64,000 nucleotides of DNA from Lichenihabitans psoromatis (GCF_004323635.1 NZ_CP036515.1:3411501-3475500); one strand, 5' to 3'; positions 50,268 through 57,904 are shown, counted from the first letter of the stretch. Notes: generated from the sequence alone by a model not told the origin. A program made the numbers and translations.

Positions 50268-50714
50268 TCACCCGGCCGGCTCGGGGATCTGAAGAGCCAG
50301 GGCGCCCACCATCTCGCCCAGGCGAGCGAGCGCACCGCCGCGTCCGCCCTCCGGTTCGCTGCCTTGATTTGGCGCGTGGCGAGCCAGGTGCGCGTTGACC
50401 TCGGCAAGAGCGCGCTCCACGACCTCGAGGCGGGCCATAACGCGTTCGGCTTCATAGCGGGCGGCCACCTCTCCTAATGTGTGGGATTGCTCGACGGGCG
50501 CAGGGGCGAGCCGCGCAGCTGCCTTCCGCAACGCGTCCATCTCCTCGGCCCTGATCAGCTTGGCCGTATCGTTCCAGATCCCGCGCACGCGTCGCGCCCC
50601 GAGCTTCGTCTCGCGATCGACGTAGCGGAGTATCTCCTTCACCTTCGAGCCGCACGGCATGGTCCTGGCGATCCTCTGCACGAGGGACTTGGCTTCCGCG
50701 ACCGAGCTCATTGA
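50268..50714 (-). CDS. Hypothetical phage protein, possible DNA-binding
   Basis: ATG at 50714 (MSSVAEAKSLVQRIARTMPC) gives 148 residues. GSKVKEILRYVDRETKLGAR and RVRGIWNDTAKLIRAEEMDA resemble a phage protein type in Rhizobiales with an HTH-like helical part. It is followed by a coiled-coil-like stretch (YEAERVMARLEVVERALAEV). The gene heads the leftward block that ends with the replication-type gene. Confidence 0.55.
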   Translation of the reverse strand, partial: SMSSVAEAKSLVQRIARTMPCGSKVKEILRYVDRETKLGARRVRGIWNDTAKLIRAEEMDALRKAAARLAPAPVEQSHTLGEVAARYEAERVMARLEVVERALAEVNAHLARHAPNQGSEPEGGRGGALARLGEMVGALALQIPEPAG

Positions 50715-51393
50715 ATATCCTGCCATGTTCGCGGCTCGAAAAGCCTCGCCTGCGGCTGAGTTTGCCGCGACCTTGGCAAGGACCCATGCGATGCTTCGCC
50801 TCGAAGAGCACCACGGGCGCTTGAACCCGCCTTGCTCGCCTGAAAACGGAGATGGAAGTGACCGATTTTCTTACCCCCCAACCGGCCGAACGGGGCTGAG
50901 TCCACCGAGCGGCTGGGGTGAAACCGCCCGGTCTCTGAAGCTGCTGAACAGGCCGGCGGAAAGGCCAGGTGAGTGGCACGCGAAACGCCGCGCTCACCCT
51001 GCAAGTCTCGCCCGCTTTCGCGGGTCAGGGAGGAAACGCCCAAAGCGCGCAAGCGCAGAAGGGGCATCTCTGACCCGGCAAGCCGAGCCAGAGCGAGGAT
51101 CGCCCGACGCGAAAGCGCGGGCGCGAAGGGCGAGACGGGACGACCGAGCGCAGCAAAGCCTCGGCCGCCCCTAACACCAACGATGGTGGCCCCACCGTCA
51201 GTGATCTCGTGACGGCAAGCGGCAGACCTGGTCATAGGCCACCTCCGACATCGTCGACTTGACCGAACGCATGCGGATGCAAGGACGCACCCGTGCCACC
51301 GATCGACCGATCGCTTCCGCTTTCTGTCGTTAGCCATCCCAACAACCCAAGAAGACGGCGCCGGTCGACACCGTTCGCGCCAGGAGAAGACGC
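50715..51393. other. Gene-free 680-bp stretch between the leftward and rightward blocks of the early region
   Basis: No coding frame with convincing composition is present. A short hairpin CCCGC-TTTC-GCGGG lies at 51011-51024. The region is between the leftward gene at 50268-50714 and the rightward gene at 51394, so it probably contains promoters for both. Confidence 0.4.
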
Positions 51394-51624
51394 ATGTCCC
51401 GCATTCCCGTCGATGCCGATACGACTCGTCTGCTCGACGCACTTGAACGGTTGAGCCTTCGCCTGGTCGACCATCTGCCGCCCTCGGCCGTGCCGGCCGC
51501 CCAGGAGGCATTGCATCAGGAGATTGAGACGACGAGGCCGGGCTTGCGGTCGCCCGGCCTGATGACCTGGACGCTGCAGTTCAGCGAGCGCGTGGCGCAG
51601 CGGTTCGCCGGAAAGCGCCCGTGA
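51394..51624 (+). CDS. Hypothetical small phage protein
   Basis: 76 residues: MSRIPVDADTTRLLDALERL, SLRLVDHLPPSAVPAAQEAL, HQEIETTRPGLRSPG. AGGAGAAGACGC stands before the ATG. It is the first of three small rightward genes (this one, 51763, 52351) set against the general leftward direction. Function unknown. Confidence 0.55.
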   Translation: MSRIPVDADTTRLLDALERLSLRLVDHLPPSAVPAAQEALHQEIETTRPGLRSPGLMTWTLQFSERVAQRFAGKRP

Positions 51625-51681
51625 CAATTCGAGCGAGTCGGCAGAGGCGTGCGCGCGGCTCATGCCGCACCTCTGTTCAAA

Positions 51682-51762
51682 GCGGTAAAGCGCGACCGGA
51701 CCCCTTGCGAGGCCCGGTCGCGCCCTTCACCATCGAAGCGCAACACAACGACGGAGAACCTT
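51682..51762 (+). repeat. Duplicated leader unit 1, with a 9-bp stem
   Basis: The unit contains the stem CGCGACCGG (51691-51699) and CCGGTCGCG (51714-51722) with loop ACCCCTTGCGAGGC. It continues with CGCCCTTCACCATC and ends with ACGGAGAACCTT just before the GTG of the next gene. A second copy stands at 52271-52350. Confidence 0.7.
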
Positions 51763-52095
51763 GTGGACCACCAGCCTGAGCAAACCCTAGCGAGCAAACT
51801 GGAGAGCATCGTCCAGCACTTGGCAGCGCAAAACGTGTTGATCATCCTGCTGCTTTCGGAAGTCGCACGAGATAAGGATCGCAACGCTGCTTTCATCACG
51901 AACCTCGACGCGAAGTTGCAGAAGATGAGGGAGAGTGAGGGAGAGACACCAGCTCTTCTGAAGCTCGAAGTGATTGCAGCTCATGCGCGTCGGGTGATGT
52001 CCGGTCTGCAGCAGACTGCGGAGCCGGCGAGCGATCTGATAAACCTAGTCCACGTAGCAGGTCAGCAACCGCGTCGGGCCACAAGACCTCGTTAG
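51763..52095 (+). CDS. Hypothetical phage protein
   Basis: GTG at 51763, 5 bp after GGAGA, gives 110 residues: LASKLESIVQHLAAQNVLII, LLLSEVARDKDRNAAFITNL, DAKLQKMRESEGETPALLKL, EVIAAHARRVMSGLQQTAEP. It is mostly helical with one hydrophobic stretch (NVLIILLLSEVA). It overlaps a leftward frame (51896-52249) by 200 bp, so only part of one of them may be coding. It shares its leader with the gene at 52351. Confidence 0.55.
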   Translation: MDHQPEQTLASKLESIVQHLAAQNVLIILLLSEVARDKDRNAAFITNLDAKLQKMRESEGETPALLKLEVIAAHARRVMSGLQQTAEPASDLINLVHVAGQQPRRATRPR

Positions 52096-52249
52096 CGTGT
52101 TCAACGTCAGCCGCATCATCCTGTCCATAGAACCTGGCGATGACCCTTCGACTCCAGCGCTCTTTTTCGATGAGGCGTCGCCAGATCGCGGGCACCAGCG
52201 CGAGGTCGCGGCCGAACTGGACGAGGCGTGAGACGGAGGCGCGGCTCAT
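51896..52249 (-). CDS. Hypothetical leftward phage protein, conflicting with the rightward gene
   Basis: 117 residues: MSRASVSRLVQFGRDLALVP, AIWRRLIEKERWSRRVIARF, YGQDDAADVEHANEVLWPDA. The first 70 residues look like a real charged helical protein; the C-terminal 45 are of low complexity and overlap the opposite gene. If real, it belongs to the leftward early unit with the genes at 52544-53076. Confidence 0.35.
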   Translation of the reverse strand: MSRASVSRLVQFGRDLALVPAIWRRLIEKERWSRRVIARFYGQDDAADVEHANEVLWPDAVADLLRGLGLSDRSPAPQSAADRTSPDAHELQSLRASEELVSLPHSPSSSATSRRGS

Positions 52250-52270
52250 GCCGACACCCCGCCCGCGAGC

Positions 52271-52350
52271 GCGGAAAACCGCGACCGGACCCCTTGCGAG
52301 GCCCGGCCGCGCCCTTCACCATCAGTGCGTGACCAACCGACGGAGAAACA
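52271..52350 (+). repeat. Duplicated leader unit 2, with a stem differing in one base
   Basis: It matches unit 1 in CGCGACCGG (52280-52288), the whole loop ACCCCTTGCGAGGC, CCGGCCGCG (52303-52311; one base changed) and CGCCCTTCACCATC. It ends with ACGGAGAAACA before ATG 52351. The distance to unit 1 is 589 bp. Confidence 0.7.
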
Positions 52351-52647
52351 ATGCCGGAGCACTACGAAATACAACTCGATGGCTTTCGATATGTGACGAA
52401 CGACGCTGGAAAGCAGATCGCTGAAGTAAGCTACCTGGTGAAGCAAGGTTACTTCACGATGGTCATGCCGGTTCTCATCGACGCGCAAAGCGTCAAGGAA
52501 ACCGACTTTATTTTGGCGGCTCGAGGAAATCTGCATCGGATCCTCAGCGAGCTTTCTGTTCAGACGCAGGAATGGGCTCTGCCGCATCATCCAGGCGCAG
52601 CAGCGGCACACAATCAATCGAGCCCCACGCAGCCGTCGGATCTCTGA
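52351..52647 (+). CDS. Hypothetical phage protein
   Basis: 98 residues: MPEHYEIQLDGFRYVTNDAG, KQIAEVSYLVKQGYFTMVMP, VLIDAQSVKETDFILAARGN, LHRILSELSV. Clear alternating strands and helices indicate a real small globular protein; the last 25 residues are of low complexity and overlap the next leftward gene. It is preceded by leader unit 2 with a good ribosome-binding site. Function unknown. Confidence 0.65.
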   Translation: MPEHYEIQLDGFRYVTNDAGKQIAEVSYLVKQGYFTMVMPVLIDAQSVKETDFILAARGNLHRILSELSVQTQEWALPHHPGAAAAHNQSSPTQPSDL

Positions 52648-52825
52648 CCATCGGCCAGATGCCGGCGCGCAATCGGCTCTCCTCGAGGTCCGATAGCCGA
52701 CCCATCTCGACTAGACTGTCGATGATGCGCAGCGCCTCGGCGCATGGCTCCGGCAGCTTGTAGCTCCGGATCAACTGCTCGGTCCGGCGACGACGCTCCT
52801 GCGGCGTGGTGAGAGAGCCCCTCAT
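52544..52825 (-). CDS. Hypothetical phage protein
   Basis: ATG at 52825 overlaps the stop of the Cro-like gene (ATGA) and gives 93 residues: MRGSLTTPQERRRRTEQLIR, SYKLPEPCAEALRIIDSLVE, MGRLSDLEESRLRAGIWPMV. An arginine-rich helix is followed by a small helical domain. The tight coupling to the Cro-like gene supports its reality. Confidence 0.6.
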   Translation of the reverse strand: MRGSLTTPQERRRRTEQLIRSYKLPEPCAEALRIIDSLVEMGRLSDLEESRLRAGIWPMVRDPTAAWGSIDCVPLLRLDDAAEPIPASEQKAR

Positions 52826-53076
52826 GCCGCGCTCCTTTGGGCCTGCTGCGGCTCTGGGCGCGAGACAGACTCGGGCCAGACTGCGTGGTCCGGCCAATTA
52901 TCTGAGAACCAGCGAAGAGCGTGCTCCCACCGCCTGACCTGAATGTCTGCTCCTGTGCTCAGGGCCCGCAGCTTCTTCGTATCCCCAAATACCCGCCAAC
53001 TGACTGTCGATTGCTCGACACTTAGCGCCTCTGCGTAAAGAGCGGCTAGCAGGAGAATTTGTGTGATTGCACCCAT
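52822..53076 (-). CDS. Cro-like small phage protein divergent from the CI repressor
   Basis: ATG at 53076 gives 84 residues: MGAITQILLLAALYAEALSV, EQSTVSWRVFGDTKKLRALS, TGADIQVRRWEHALRWFSDN, WPDHAVWPESV. The helical N-terminus with VSWRVFGDTKKL is a pattern I know from Rhizobiales phages, where it sits opposite to the CI gene. Its position across the operator region makes a Cro-type role plausible. Motif evidence for DNA binding is modest. Confidence 0.6.
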   Translation of the reverse strand: MGAITQILLLAALYAEALSVEQSTVSWRVFGDTKKLRALSTGADIQVRRWEHALRWFSDNWPDHAVWPESVSRPEPQQAQRSAA

Positions 53077-53089
53077 AGACACAGGTTTC

Positions 53090-53159
53090 GGTAATACTAC
53101 CGTTAAAGTCAACGGTTATCTTACCAGTAGCGCCAAACAAGAGGAGCGGTCATATTACC
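53090..53159. promoter_or_regulatory. CI/Cro operator region with three related 12-bp sites
   Basis: GGTAATACTACC (53090-53101), GGTTATCTTACC (53114-53125) and GGTCATATTACC (53148-53159) share the imperfect palindrome GGTNATNNTACC. They fill the gap between the Cro-like start (53076) and the CI start (53165), with spacings of 24 and 34 bp. This is the layout of a lambda-type operator. Confidence 0.65.
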
Positions 53160-53164
53160 GGTCA

Positions 53165-53923
53165 ATGGAACTTTCTGAAATCCTGGCCAGAATCGAACGC
53201 CGGCTTGAGAAGCTAGGCCTTAGTGCGGCTTCGGCGTCGAAAGCTGCAGGCAAAACTGACGCCATCCGGAATTTGCAACGCGCTGTGGAAAGCGGGGACA
53301 AACGACAAGGGATCAGCACAGCGACACTGAACGCTCTCGCCCCAATCTTAAAAACGAGCTCAATTTGGTTGCTGGCTGGCGCGGGACCGGAGAGTATTGA
53401 CAATCCGGATGAAATCGAAAATGACGCCGCCCGCGATTATGGTAGCCGAACGTCAGATTTGGTTCTCGCTCAGTATGCCGGGATCGTCGAAGCTGGATCG
53501 TTTCGCCCGGTCGACGAAGACATCAACTACGACGTCGAACCGATCCCTGTCCCACGTGACAGGAAATACCCGCACGCCAAACTCTTCTTCTTCGACGTCG
53601 CAGGCGACTCGATGAACGATCTGAAGCCTCGCCCAATCATGCCGGGCGACCAGGCGCTATGCATCGAAATTGAGAAGCTGCGGGTGCCGTATCGTCACGG
53701 CATGGTCGTAGTCGTAGAGCAGATCATCAACGGCGGACATCTGCGCGAGCGGTCGGTCAAGCAGATCGAGTTGTTCGAGGACCGGGTCGAGTTCTGCCCA
53801 CGCTCCCGAAACCCCAAGCATAAGCCGATCGTAGTGCCGCGGGAGCCAACGGCCGACGACGGCCGCATCGTCGCCGTGATCGCGATCGTGCGCAGCATCG
53901 TCAACACCATCTCGTCGGACTAG
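53165..53923 (+). CDS. CI-type phage repressor with S24/LexA-like peptidase domain
   Basis: 252 residues from ATG 53165. The N-terminal HTH (MELSEILARIERRLEKLGLS, AASASKAAGKTDAIRNLQRA, GISTATLNALAPILKTSSIW) precedes an S24 domain. The catalytic Ser is in FFFDVAGDSMNDLKPRPIMP near residue 140, and a lysine is found in ERSVKQIELF near 200, after HGMVVVVEQIINGG. This suggests RecA-stimulated self-cleavage and SOS induction. It is followed by an operon boundary. No strong ribosome-binding site precedes 53165, so translation may be leaderless or weak. Confidence 0.88.
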   Translation: MELSEILARIERRLEKLGLSAASASKAAGKTDAIRNLQRAVESGDKRQGISTATLNALAPILKTSSIWLLAGAGPESIDNPDEIENDAARDYGSRTSDLVLAQYAGIVEAGSFRPVDEDINYDVEPIPVPRDRKYPHAKLFFFDVAGDSMNDLKPRPIMPGDQALCIEIEKLRVPYRHGMVVVVEQIINGGHLRERSVKQIELFEDRVEFCPRSRNPKHKPIVVPREPTADDGRIVAVIAIVRSIVNTISSD

Positions 53924-53935
53924 GCCAAGCCGCAC

Positions 53936-54268
53936 TTAGGCATATCGCATCAAAGGCGATAGCGGCAACATCGGATAAGGATCAGGTCGGCGCGCGTAGC
54001 GAAGCTCACGTTCGCGTTGTGCAATGTCGAGCGCGGTTGCGTCGCGAACGTCGTCGAGATTAGCCACCTCGTAGGCGCAGGCGGGGCAACTGAACACCAT
54101 GCGGGTCCAGAGCTTCCGCCGCTTGAACAGGGTCGAGGCTTTCATGGCGCCCGGCGGCCGATCAACGCTGGCCAGTCGCATGGCGGGCTTAAGGCATCCG
54201 CAGCACCGAAGGTCCACCCGCAGCAACACGGAATCGATTGATGTCGCAAAATCGTTGCTATTCGGCAT
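53936..54268 (-). CDS. Hypothetical zinc-ribbon-like protein
   Basis: 110 residues with two cysteine pairs: DLRCCGCLKPAMRLASVD near residue 20 and MVFSCPACAYEVANLDDV near 58, enough to bind one zinc. The rest is basic (FKRRKLWTR, RERELRYARRPDPYP). It is convergent with the CI gene (12 bp apart) and divergent from the rightward block. Function unknown. Confidence 0.6.
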   Translation of the reverse strand: MPNSNDFATSIDSVLLRVDLRCCGCLKPAMRLASVDRPPGAMKASTLFKRRKLWTRMVFSCPACAYEVANLDDVRDATALDIAQRERELRYARRPDPYPMLPLSPLMRYA

Positions 54269-54385
54269 TCGAAGCCACCCACTCCGTTTGTTCCTTCTAT
54301 GTTCCTTAAAGGTTAGGGGCTGGAGAGAGTCAATCCGTCGAGGCGCAACTCAAACTGTAGACCCGTGTCTGATGTACCTAGGTGA

Positions 54386-54424
54386 GGTAATTTTACTTAT
54401 CTGGCTTGACGCGGTAATTTTACT
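54386..54424. promoter_or_regulatory. Second operator pair, GGTAATTTTACT twice, overlapping a TTGACG box
   Basis: Identical 12-mers at 54386-54397 and 54413-54424 fit the GGTAATNNTACC family of the CI region. A -35-like TTGACG at 54406-54411 lies between them and points right, toward the genes at 54464-56506. It is probably a second CI-controlled early promoter. Confidence 0.55.
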
Positions 54425-54463
54425 GTTCCACTCTTACCTCATCGCTTACCCGCTGAGGTCTCC

Positions 54464-54874
54464 ATGTACACCGTCACCATCGCCGTTCCGTTCTCAGGCG
54501 TAGCAAATTCCAACCGAGCAGGCAGTCCGCTCTCCGGCACCGTCCTGGTCAGCCCAGCGCCCTTCGGCCAGTCGAGCTACGGTCAGTTCGAATTCTGGGC
54601 CATTCCGCAGGCTGTTCCAGCCAAGCGTCGTAAGAACGCCAAGGCCCTCGCGCCGGCCATCGTCGCCCCGACGCTGCTGACCCAGGATCACCCCGACTTC
54701 GCGGCCTTCGCGGCGCATTTCGAGCGGTGCCGCCGCGAAGACATCGACGCCTTCATGGCCGACTGGATGGAACACAAGGGCGGCTTTGTCGAAATGACCG
54801 GCGGCCGCCGCATGCCAAATGTCCATCACCGCCAGCCGGCCCATGCCGACGGCGCTCGCGCCCTCGCAGCGTGA
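54464..54874 (+). CDS. Hypothetical phage early protein
   Basis: 136 residues: MYTVTIAVPFSGVANSNRAG, SPLSGTVLVSPAPFGQSSYG, QFEFWAIPQAVPAKRRKNAK and HPDFAAFAAHFERCRREDID, AFMADWMEHKGGFVEMTGGR. First gene of the rightward block before the integrase. The C-terminal part suggests a small helical domain. No family recognised. Confidence 0.6.
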   Translation: MYTVTIAVPFSGVANSNRAGSPLSGTVLVSPAPFGQSSYGQFEFWAIPQAVPAKRRKNAKALAPAIVAPTLLTQDHPDFAAFAAHFERCRREDIDAFMADWMEHKGGFVEMTGGRRMPNVHHRQPAHADGARALAA

Positions 54875-54881
54875 GGGTGTG

Positions 54882-54977
54882 ATGACCTCTCCCTATCGCA
54901 AGCATCTCATCGGCCGCCGAGGTGTGCCCGCTCCCGAGACCGGCAAGCCGGAACGTACCGAAGGGGCGGCGGCATGA
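54882..54977 (+). CDS. 31-residue coupled phage ORF
   Basis: ATG at 54882 (MTSPYRKHLIGRRGVPAPET) ends with a TGA overlapping the ATG of the next gene (ATGA at 54974-54977). The tight coupling supports translation although the peptide is tiny and basic. Confidence 0.4.
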   Translation: MTSPYRKHLIGRRGVPAPETGKPERTEGAAA

Positions 54978-55213
54978 CGGGCGGCCATTTTTCCGACGTC
55001 CTCGATGACGAACTGCGTCGCGTCACGACAACCCGAGCCCTGCGCCACCTCAACGCCCGCGACCTTGCCGATCCCGAGGCGCGGGCCGTGGCCTATGTCC
55101 GCGCCGGTCTCCTCATCACTCCGCTCGGCGCCGACGACCTCGAGGCAGTGCGCCGCGCAGACAAGCTTATCAAGATCAACGCTCCCGTCCTCCATGTCAG
55201 AGATGCAGCATGA
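54974..55213 (+). CDS. Hypothetical small phage protein
   Basis: 79 residues: MTGGHFSDVLDDELRRVTTT, RALRHLNARDLADPEARAVA, YVRAGLLITPLGADDLEAVR. Helical. It overlaps the following gene by ATGA, part of a chain of overlapping genes that runs to the integrase. Confidence 0.55.
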   Translation: MTGGHFSDVLDDELRRVTTTRALRHLNARDLADPEARAVAYVRAGLLITPLGADDLEAVRRADKLIKINAPVLHVRDAA

Positions 55214-55737
55214 CCTACGCGCATGTCTTCGCCAGTATCTTGGCCGACACCCCGGCCCACGACCAAGCCGAAAGAACCACCGAGCGGATGTCTCGCGACC
55301 TGCTTCATGCGGCTGTCCATGAGCGGGCAGACCTCGGCGATTGGCGCACCATCGACTCGGTTCTCCTCGCCGCCGGATTTACCCGGGGCTCGATCGACCT
55401 TTATGGCGTGTCGGCGCTCGAACGCGCCCGCTTCAAGCGCCAGTTTCGCACCCGGGTCGTCACCGGCTTGGAGGCCTTCGGCTTTGCCTTCCTGATCGCC
55501 GTTGCTCTCGTGATCTACTGCATCGTCTGCCCGCTCCCCGCGCGCGCCGCCGGAACCTCAGTCGAGAATCCCTCGATTTTTGCCTCATCGGTCGTCCAGA
55601 TCCTGCTTGGCGTCTTGCTGCTCGGAGCTTTGATTTGGGCCGTCGCCACGCGCGGAACGCCCTGGATCGCCGACGCTCCGGAGAGCGACCAGCGCCTATT
55701 CGGCGACACCACTACCTACACCGGGGACGATCGATGA
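55210..55737 (+). CDS. Hypothetical phage membrane protein with two transmembrane segments
   Basis: 175 residues. A soluble N-terminal part (HVFASILADTPAHDQAERTT, DLGDWRTIDSVLLAAGFTRG) is followed by two hydrophobic helices: EAFGFAFLIAVALVIYCIVC near residue 92 and FASSVVQILLGVLLLGALIW near 130. A small inner-membrane protein expressed early may be a superinfection-exclusion factor; that is only a guess from place and topology. It overlaps both neighbours by 4 bp. Confidence 0.65.
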   Translation: MTYAHVFASILADTPAHDQAERTTERMSRDLLHAAVHERADLGDWRTIDSVLLAAGFTRGSIDLYGVSALERARFKRQFRTRVVTGLEAFGFAFLIAVALVIYCIVCPLPARAAGTSVENPSIFASSVVQILLGVLLLGALIWAVATRGTPWIADAPESDQRLFGDTTTYTGDDR

Positions 55738-56000
55738 TCCGTATAGTCCCCATGCGGGTGCCGCCGCGTCCCGCTCCTGATCCTCCGGCCGCCATGAGGC
55801 TGATTTCCGCTCAGGCATTCGACGTCGCGTTGAGGACGCTGCAGGTGCTCGCCCTCGAGGCAGAAGCCGCTTACGGTCTGCATCCGGACGAGATGGCGCA
55901 TCCGATGGTCCGGATGCGCCATTGCCAGGATGCTCGAGAGGCCGTGCGCCTGTTCGGCGAAGCCAATTGGATCGTGTCGTGGGATACGAACCATGCCTGA
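55734..56000 (+). CDS. Hypothetical phage protein
   Basis: ATG at 55734 overlaps the previous stop and gives 88 residues: AMRLISAQAFDVALRTLQVL, ALEAEAAYGLHPDEMAHPMV, RMRHCQDAREAVRLFGEANW. Helical; no known family. Confidence 0.55.
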   Translation: MIRIVPMRVPPRPAPDPPAAMRLISAQAFDVALRTLQVLALEAEAAYGLHPDEMAHPMVRMRHCQDAREAVRLFGEANWIVSWDTNHA

Positions 56001-56277
56001 CGCCGCTATCGATCGCCGAGCACGCCTACTCTCCAAGATCGTAGAGTTGCGCGCCAAGACGGCGAGCATCGGTTGCACCGAAGCCGAGGCGCTCGCGGCG
56101 CCGTTGGCGCGACGCTGCCGACATTCGATTGAGGGACCGTCTCATCATCGCGGAGCGCGTGACGGGAACGCGGCCGATGCCGGACGAGCAGCCGCCGACC
56201 CCGTCACGCTCGCGCATGGCGTCACTTCAAGTGCGCTCGTGCAGGCCCAGCTGGGCTACGGGAATGTGCATGGCTGA
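55993..56277 (+). CDS. Phage protein with a DUF2786-like N-terminus
   Basis: 94 residues. RRARLLSKIVELRAKTASIG, CTEAEALAA is the DUF2786 opening (a helix pair seen in many phage and conjugative proteins). After residue 38 the sequence (PLARRCRHSIEGPSHHRGAR) loses the pattern, which suggests a frameshift or a divergent tail. It overlaps the previous gene by 8 bp. Confidence 0.5.
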   Translation: MPDAAIDRRARLLSKIVELRAKTASIGCTEAEALAAPLARRCRHSIEGPSHHRGARDGNAADAGRAAADPVTLAHGVTSSALVQAQLGYGNVHG

Positions 56278-56506
56278 TCGGGATATCTGTCCGTACGGCC
56301 TAGTCCCCAAAGAAGGCCAGCCGTTCGAAGAGCATCATCTCGAGCGTGCTCTGGCAGAACTGGCGCGGATCATCGATCAATACGGTGAGGTCTACCTTCC
56401 GCTATTCGAGAAGGTGGAGGCGGAGTTGGCCGAGCTGCGGCGTCGCGCCAATCCGCTCGAGCGTGCGCGTCGGATGGCACAGGCTATACGGAGGCAGGCG
56501 GCGTAA
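56270..56506 (+). CDS. Hypothetical phage protein
   Basis: ATG at 56270 gives 78 residues: MADRDICPYGLVPKEGQPFE, EHHLERALAELARIIDQYGE, VYLPLFEKVEAELAELRRRA. A helical, coiled-coil-like protein. It is convergent with the integrase gene and overlaps its 3' end by 23 bp. Confidence 0.6.
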   Translation: MADRDICPYGLVPKEGQPFEEHHLERALAELARIIDQYGEVYLPLFEKVEAELAELRRRANPLERARRMAQAIRRQAA

Positions 56507-57794
56507 AGGCGATCCGACGAAGCCACTCCCGCTTCTGCTCTAAGCTTGGACCAGAGCCATATTTCGGGCGTAAATATTTGTGGCCCATCAAAGCTGCGAT
56601 CAGCTTTTCAGGAGCTTCGACGGCCGTTAGCCGATCCTCGAAGCTGTGACGCAACGAATACAACGAATGCGACGACGTCGGGCGCAGCTGGTGTGATCCC
56701 AGGACTTTGTTGACGAGGGCCGACAGCCCCGCGGCCTTATCGCGATATCGAGGAAAGCCAATTGGCTGTGCCTGCATCGCTGCGAGCGCAACGCCAACCA
56801 GCGGAATGTCTCGTTCCGACTGCCGCGTCTTCATGCGACGATTGTCTGGCCGGACCTGAACATGAGGAATATCTGCGTCCAGATGGATCGTATCGCTCGT
56901 GAGATTGACGGCTTCAGAGAGGCGCAGACCGGTTTCGGCGATCAGGTAGAGAGCGCGTCTCGCTTCGGAGTTCAAGGCGTCGAGAGCGCCGTTCGCGAGC
57001 AATTGGTCTTGAATGAACCCGGTCGCAAAGGCTGAGCGACTTCCGGTTTCCTCCCCCTCGATCCGCAACTGGCCGAAAACCGCCGCGAGTCCTAGTCGAT
57101 GTTTTTGATCAACGGTCCTGAACATCTTGTTGAGGTGTCCGATATCTTTGTTGGCCGTGCCGATATCGATCTTTTCCGCGAGCACCCGATCCTGCCACCA
57201 TCCCTGAAAGTCGAGCGTGTCGCCTCGAGTGACCTGGTCGATCGGTTTATCGCCGATCTTCGCCATCAGGTTGGCGATGGCGCGAAGCTTCGGATTTCGC
57301 CATTTTCGAAGCTGATCGGGCGAAAAGTCGTTATTGCCGGCGCGGGAGAGCTTCTCAAACTCCGCGAAGAGGTTAGAGAGCTGTATTTGCGGGACGGGGA
57401 CACCGCCCAGCAGCGATGCGGCAGCCGATCCGCCTTCCTTCTGCTCGATCGTCAGGAACGATTGGAGCCTCGTTGCGAGCTCTCGCATCGGGCGTTCTGC
57501 AAGCTGCTCCGCGGGAGTGTAATCGAAACCGAGTTGCCGGCTACGCAGCCTCGCTGCCTCATAACGGACAGCAGCTTCGGCCGACCGTCCATCAGATAGC
57601 GCGCGCCAGTAGATCTCGAGCTCGGCGTTGATTTGGCCAGCCACCTTACCGGCCCTGATCCCGCGTGGGTCGTCAGCCACACGTACTTTGGTGGATTGCT
57701 TGACGATGCCTCTTTTGTCCAACCCGGTGAACGGTTCGGGCACACGGCGTGCAAAGTGCCACCAGCCATCGCGCCGCGTCAAAAAGGTGCTCAT
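56484..57794 (-). CDS. Prophage integrase (tyrosine recombinase)
   Basis: 436 residues, beginning MSTFLTRRDGWWHFARRVPE, the DUF6538/SAM-like N-terminus of alphaproteobacterial phage integrases. The catalytic set is complete: Arg in LIAETGLRLSEAVNLTSD near 293, HxxR in SLYSLRHSFEDRLTAV near 377, His in ALMGHKYLRPKYGSG with the nucleophilic Tyr near 410. The gene points away from the tRNA, its start 110 bp from the tRNA 3' end, as expected for an element integrated at this tRNA-Ser. It would recombine phage and bacterial att sites. Confidence 0.92.
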   Translation of the reverse strand: MSTFLTRRDGWWHFARRVPEPFTGLDKRGIVKQSTKVRVADDPRGIRAGKVAGQINAELEIYWRALSDGRSAEAAVRYEAARLRSRQLGFDYTPAEQLAERPMRELATRLQSFLTIEQKEGGSAAASLLGGVPVPQIQLSNLFAEFEKLSRAGNNDFSPDQLRKWRNPKLRAIANLMAKIGDKPIDQVTRGDTLDFQGWWQDRVLAEKIDIGTANKDIGHLNKMFRTVDQKHRLGLAAVFGQLRIEGEETGSRSAFATGFIQDQLLANGALDALNSEARRALYLIAETGLRLSEAVNLTSDTIHLDADIPHVQVRPDNRRMKTRQSERDIPLVGVALAAMQAQPIGFPRYRDKAAGLSALVNKVLGSHQLRPTSSHSLYSLRHSFEDRLTAVEAPEKLIAALMGHKYLRPKYGSGPSLEQKREWLRRIAFTPPASV

Positions 57795-57904
57795 GTCCGC
57801 AAGTGTTGCACGATTTGTTGCGCGATACTAGGGCAACGTGCCATATGTAAAACAATTCATTAACGATTAATCGTTACATAACAACAAGTTAGGCTAATTC
57901 TCTT

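Larger units (their letters stand above)
36043..57904. mobile_element. Defective prophage integrated at tRNA-Ser(UGA)
   Basis: From right to left: integrase next to the 3' end of tRNA-Ser, a rightward run of small genes, a CI/Cro switch, a long leftward early region (GcrA-like, GapR-like, DUF4031, MT-A70, replication-like protein), a DUF4142/KatE cassette, further small genes, two adenine methyltransferases, a second tyrosine recombinase, HNH, TerS and a truncated TerL. No portal, capsid, tail or lysis gene follows TerL. The left limit is placed at the TerL break. I found no copy of the tRNA 3' end there, so the left att site is either deleted or elsewhere. Confidence 0.8.
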
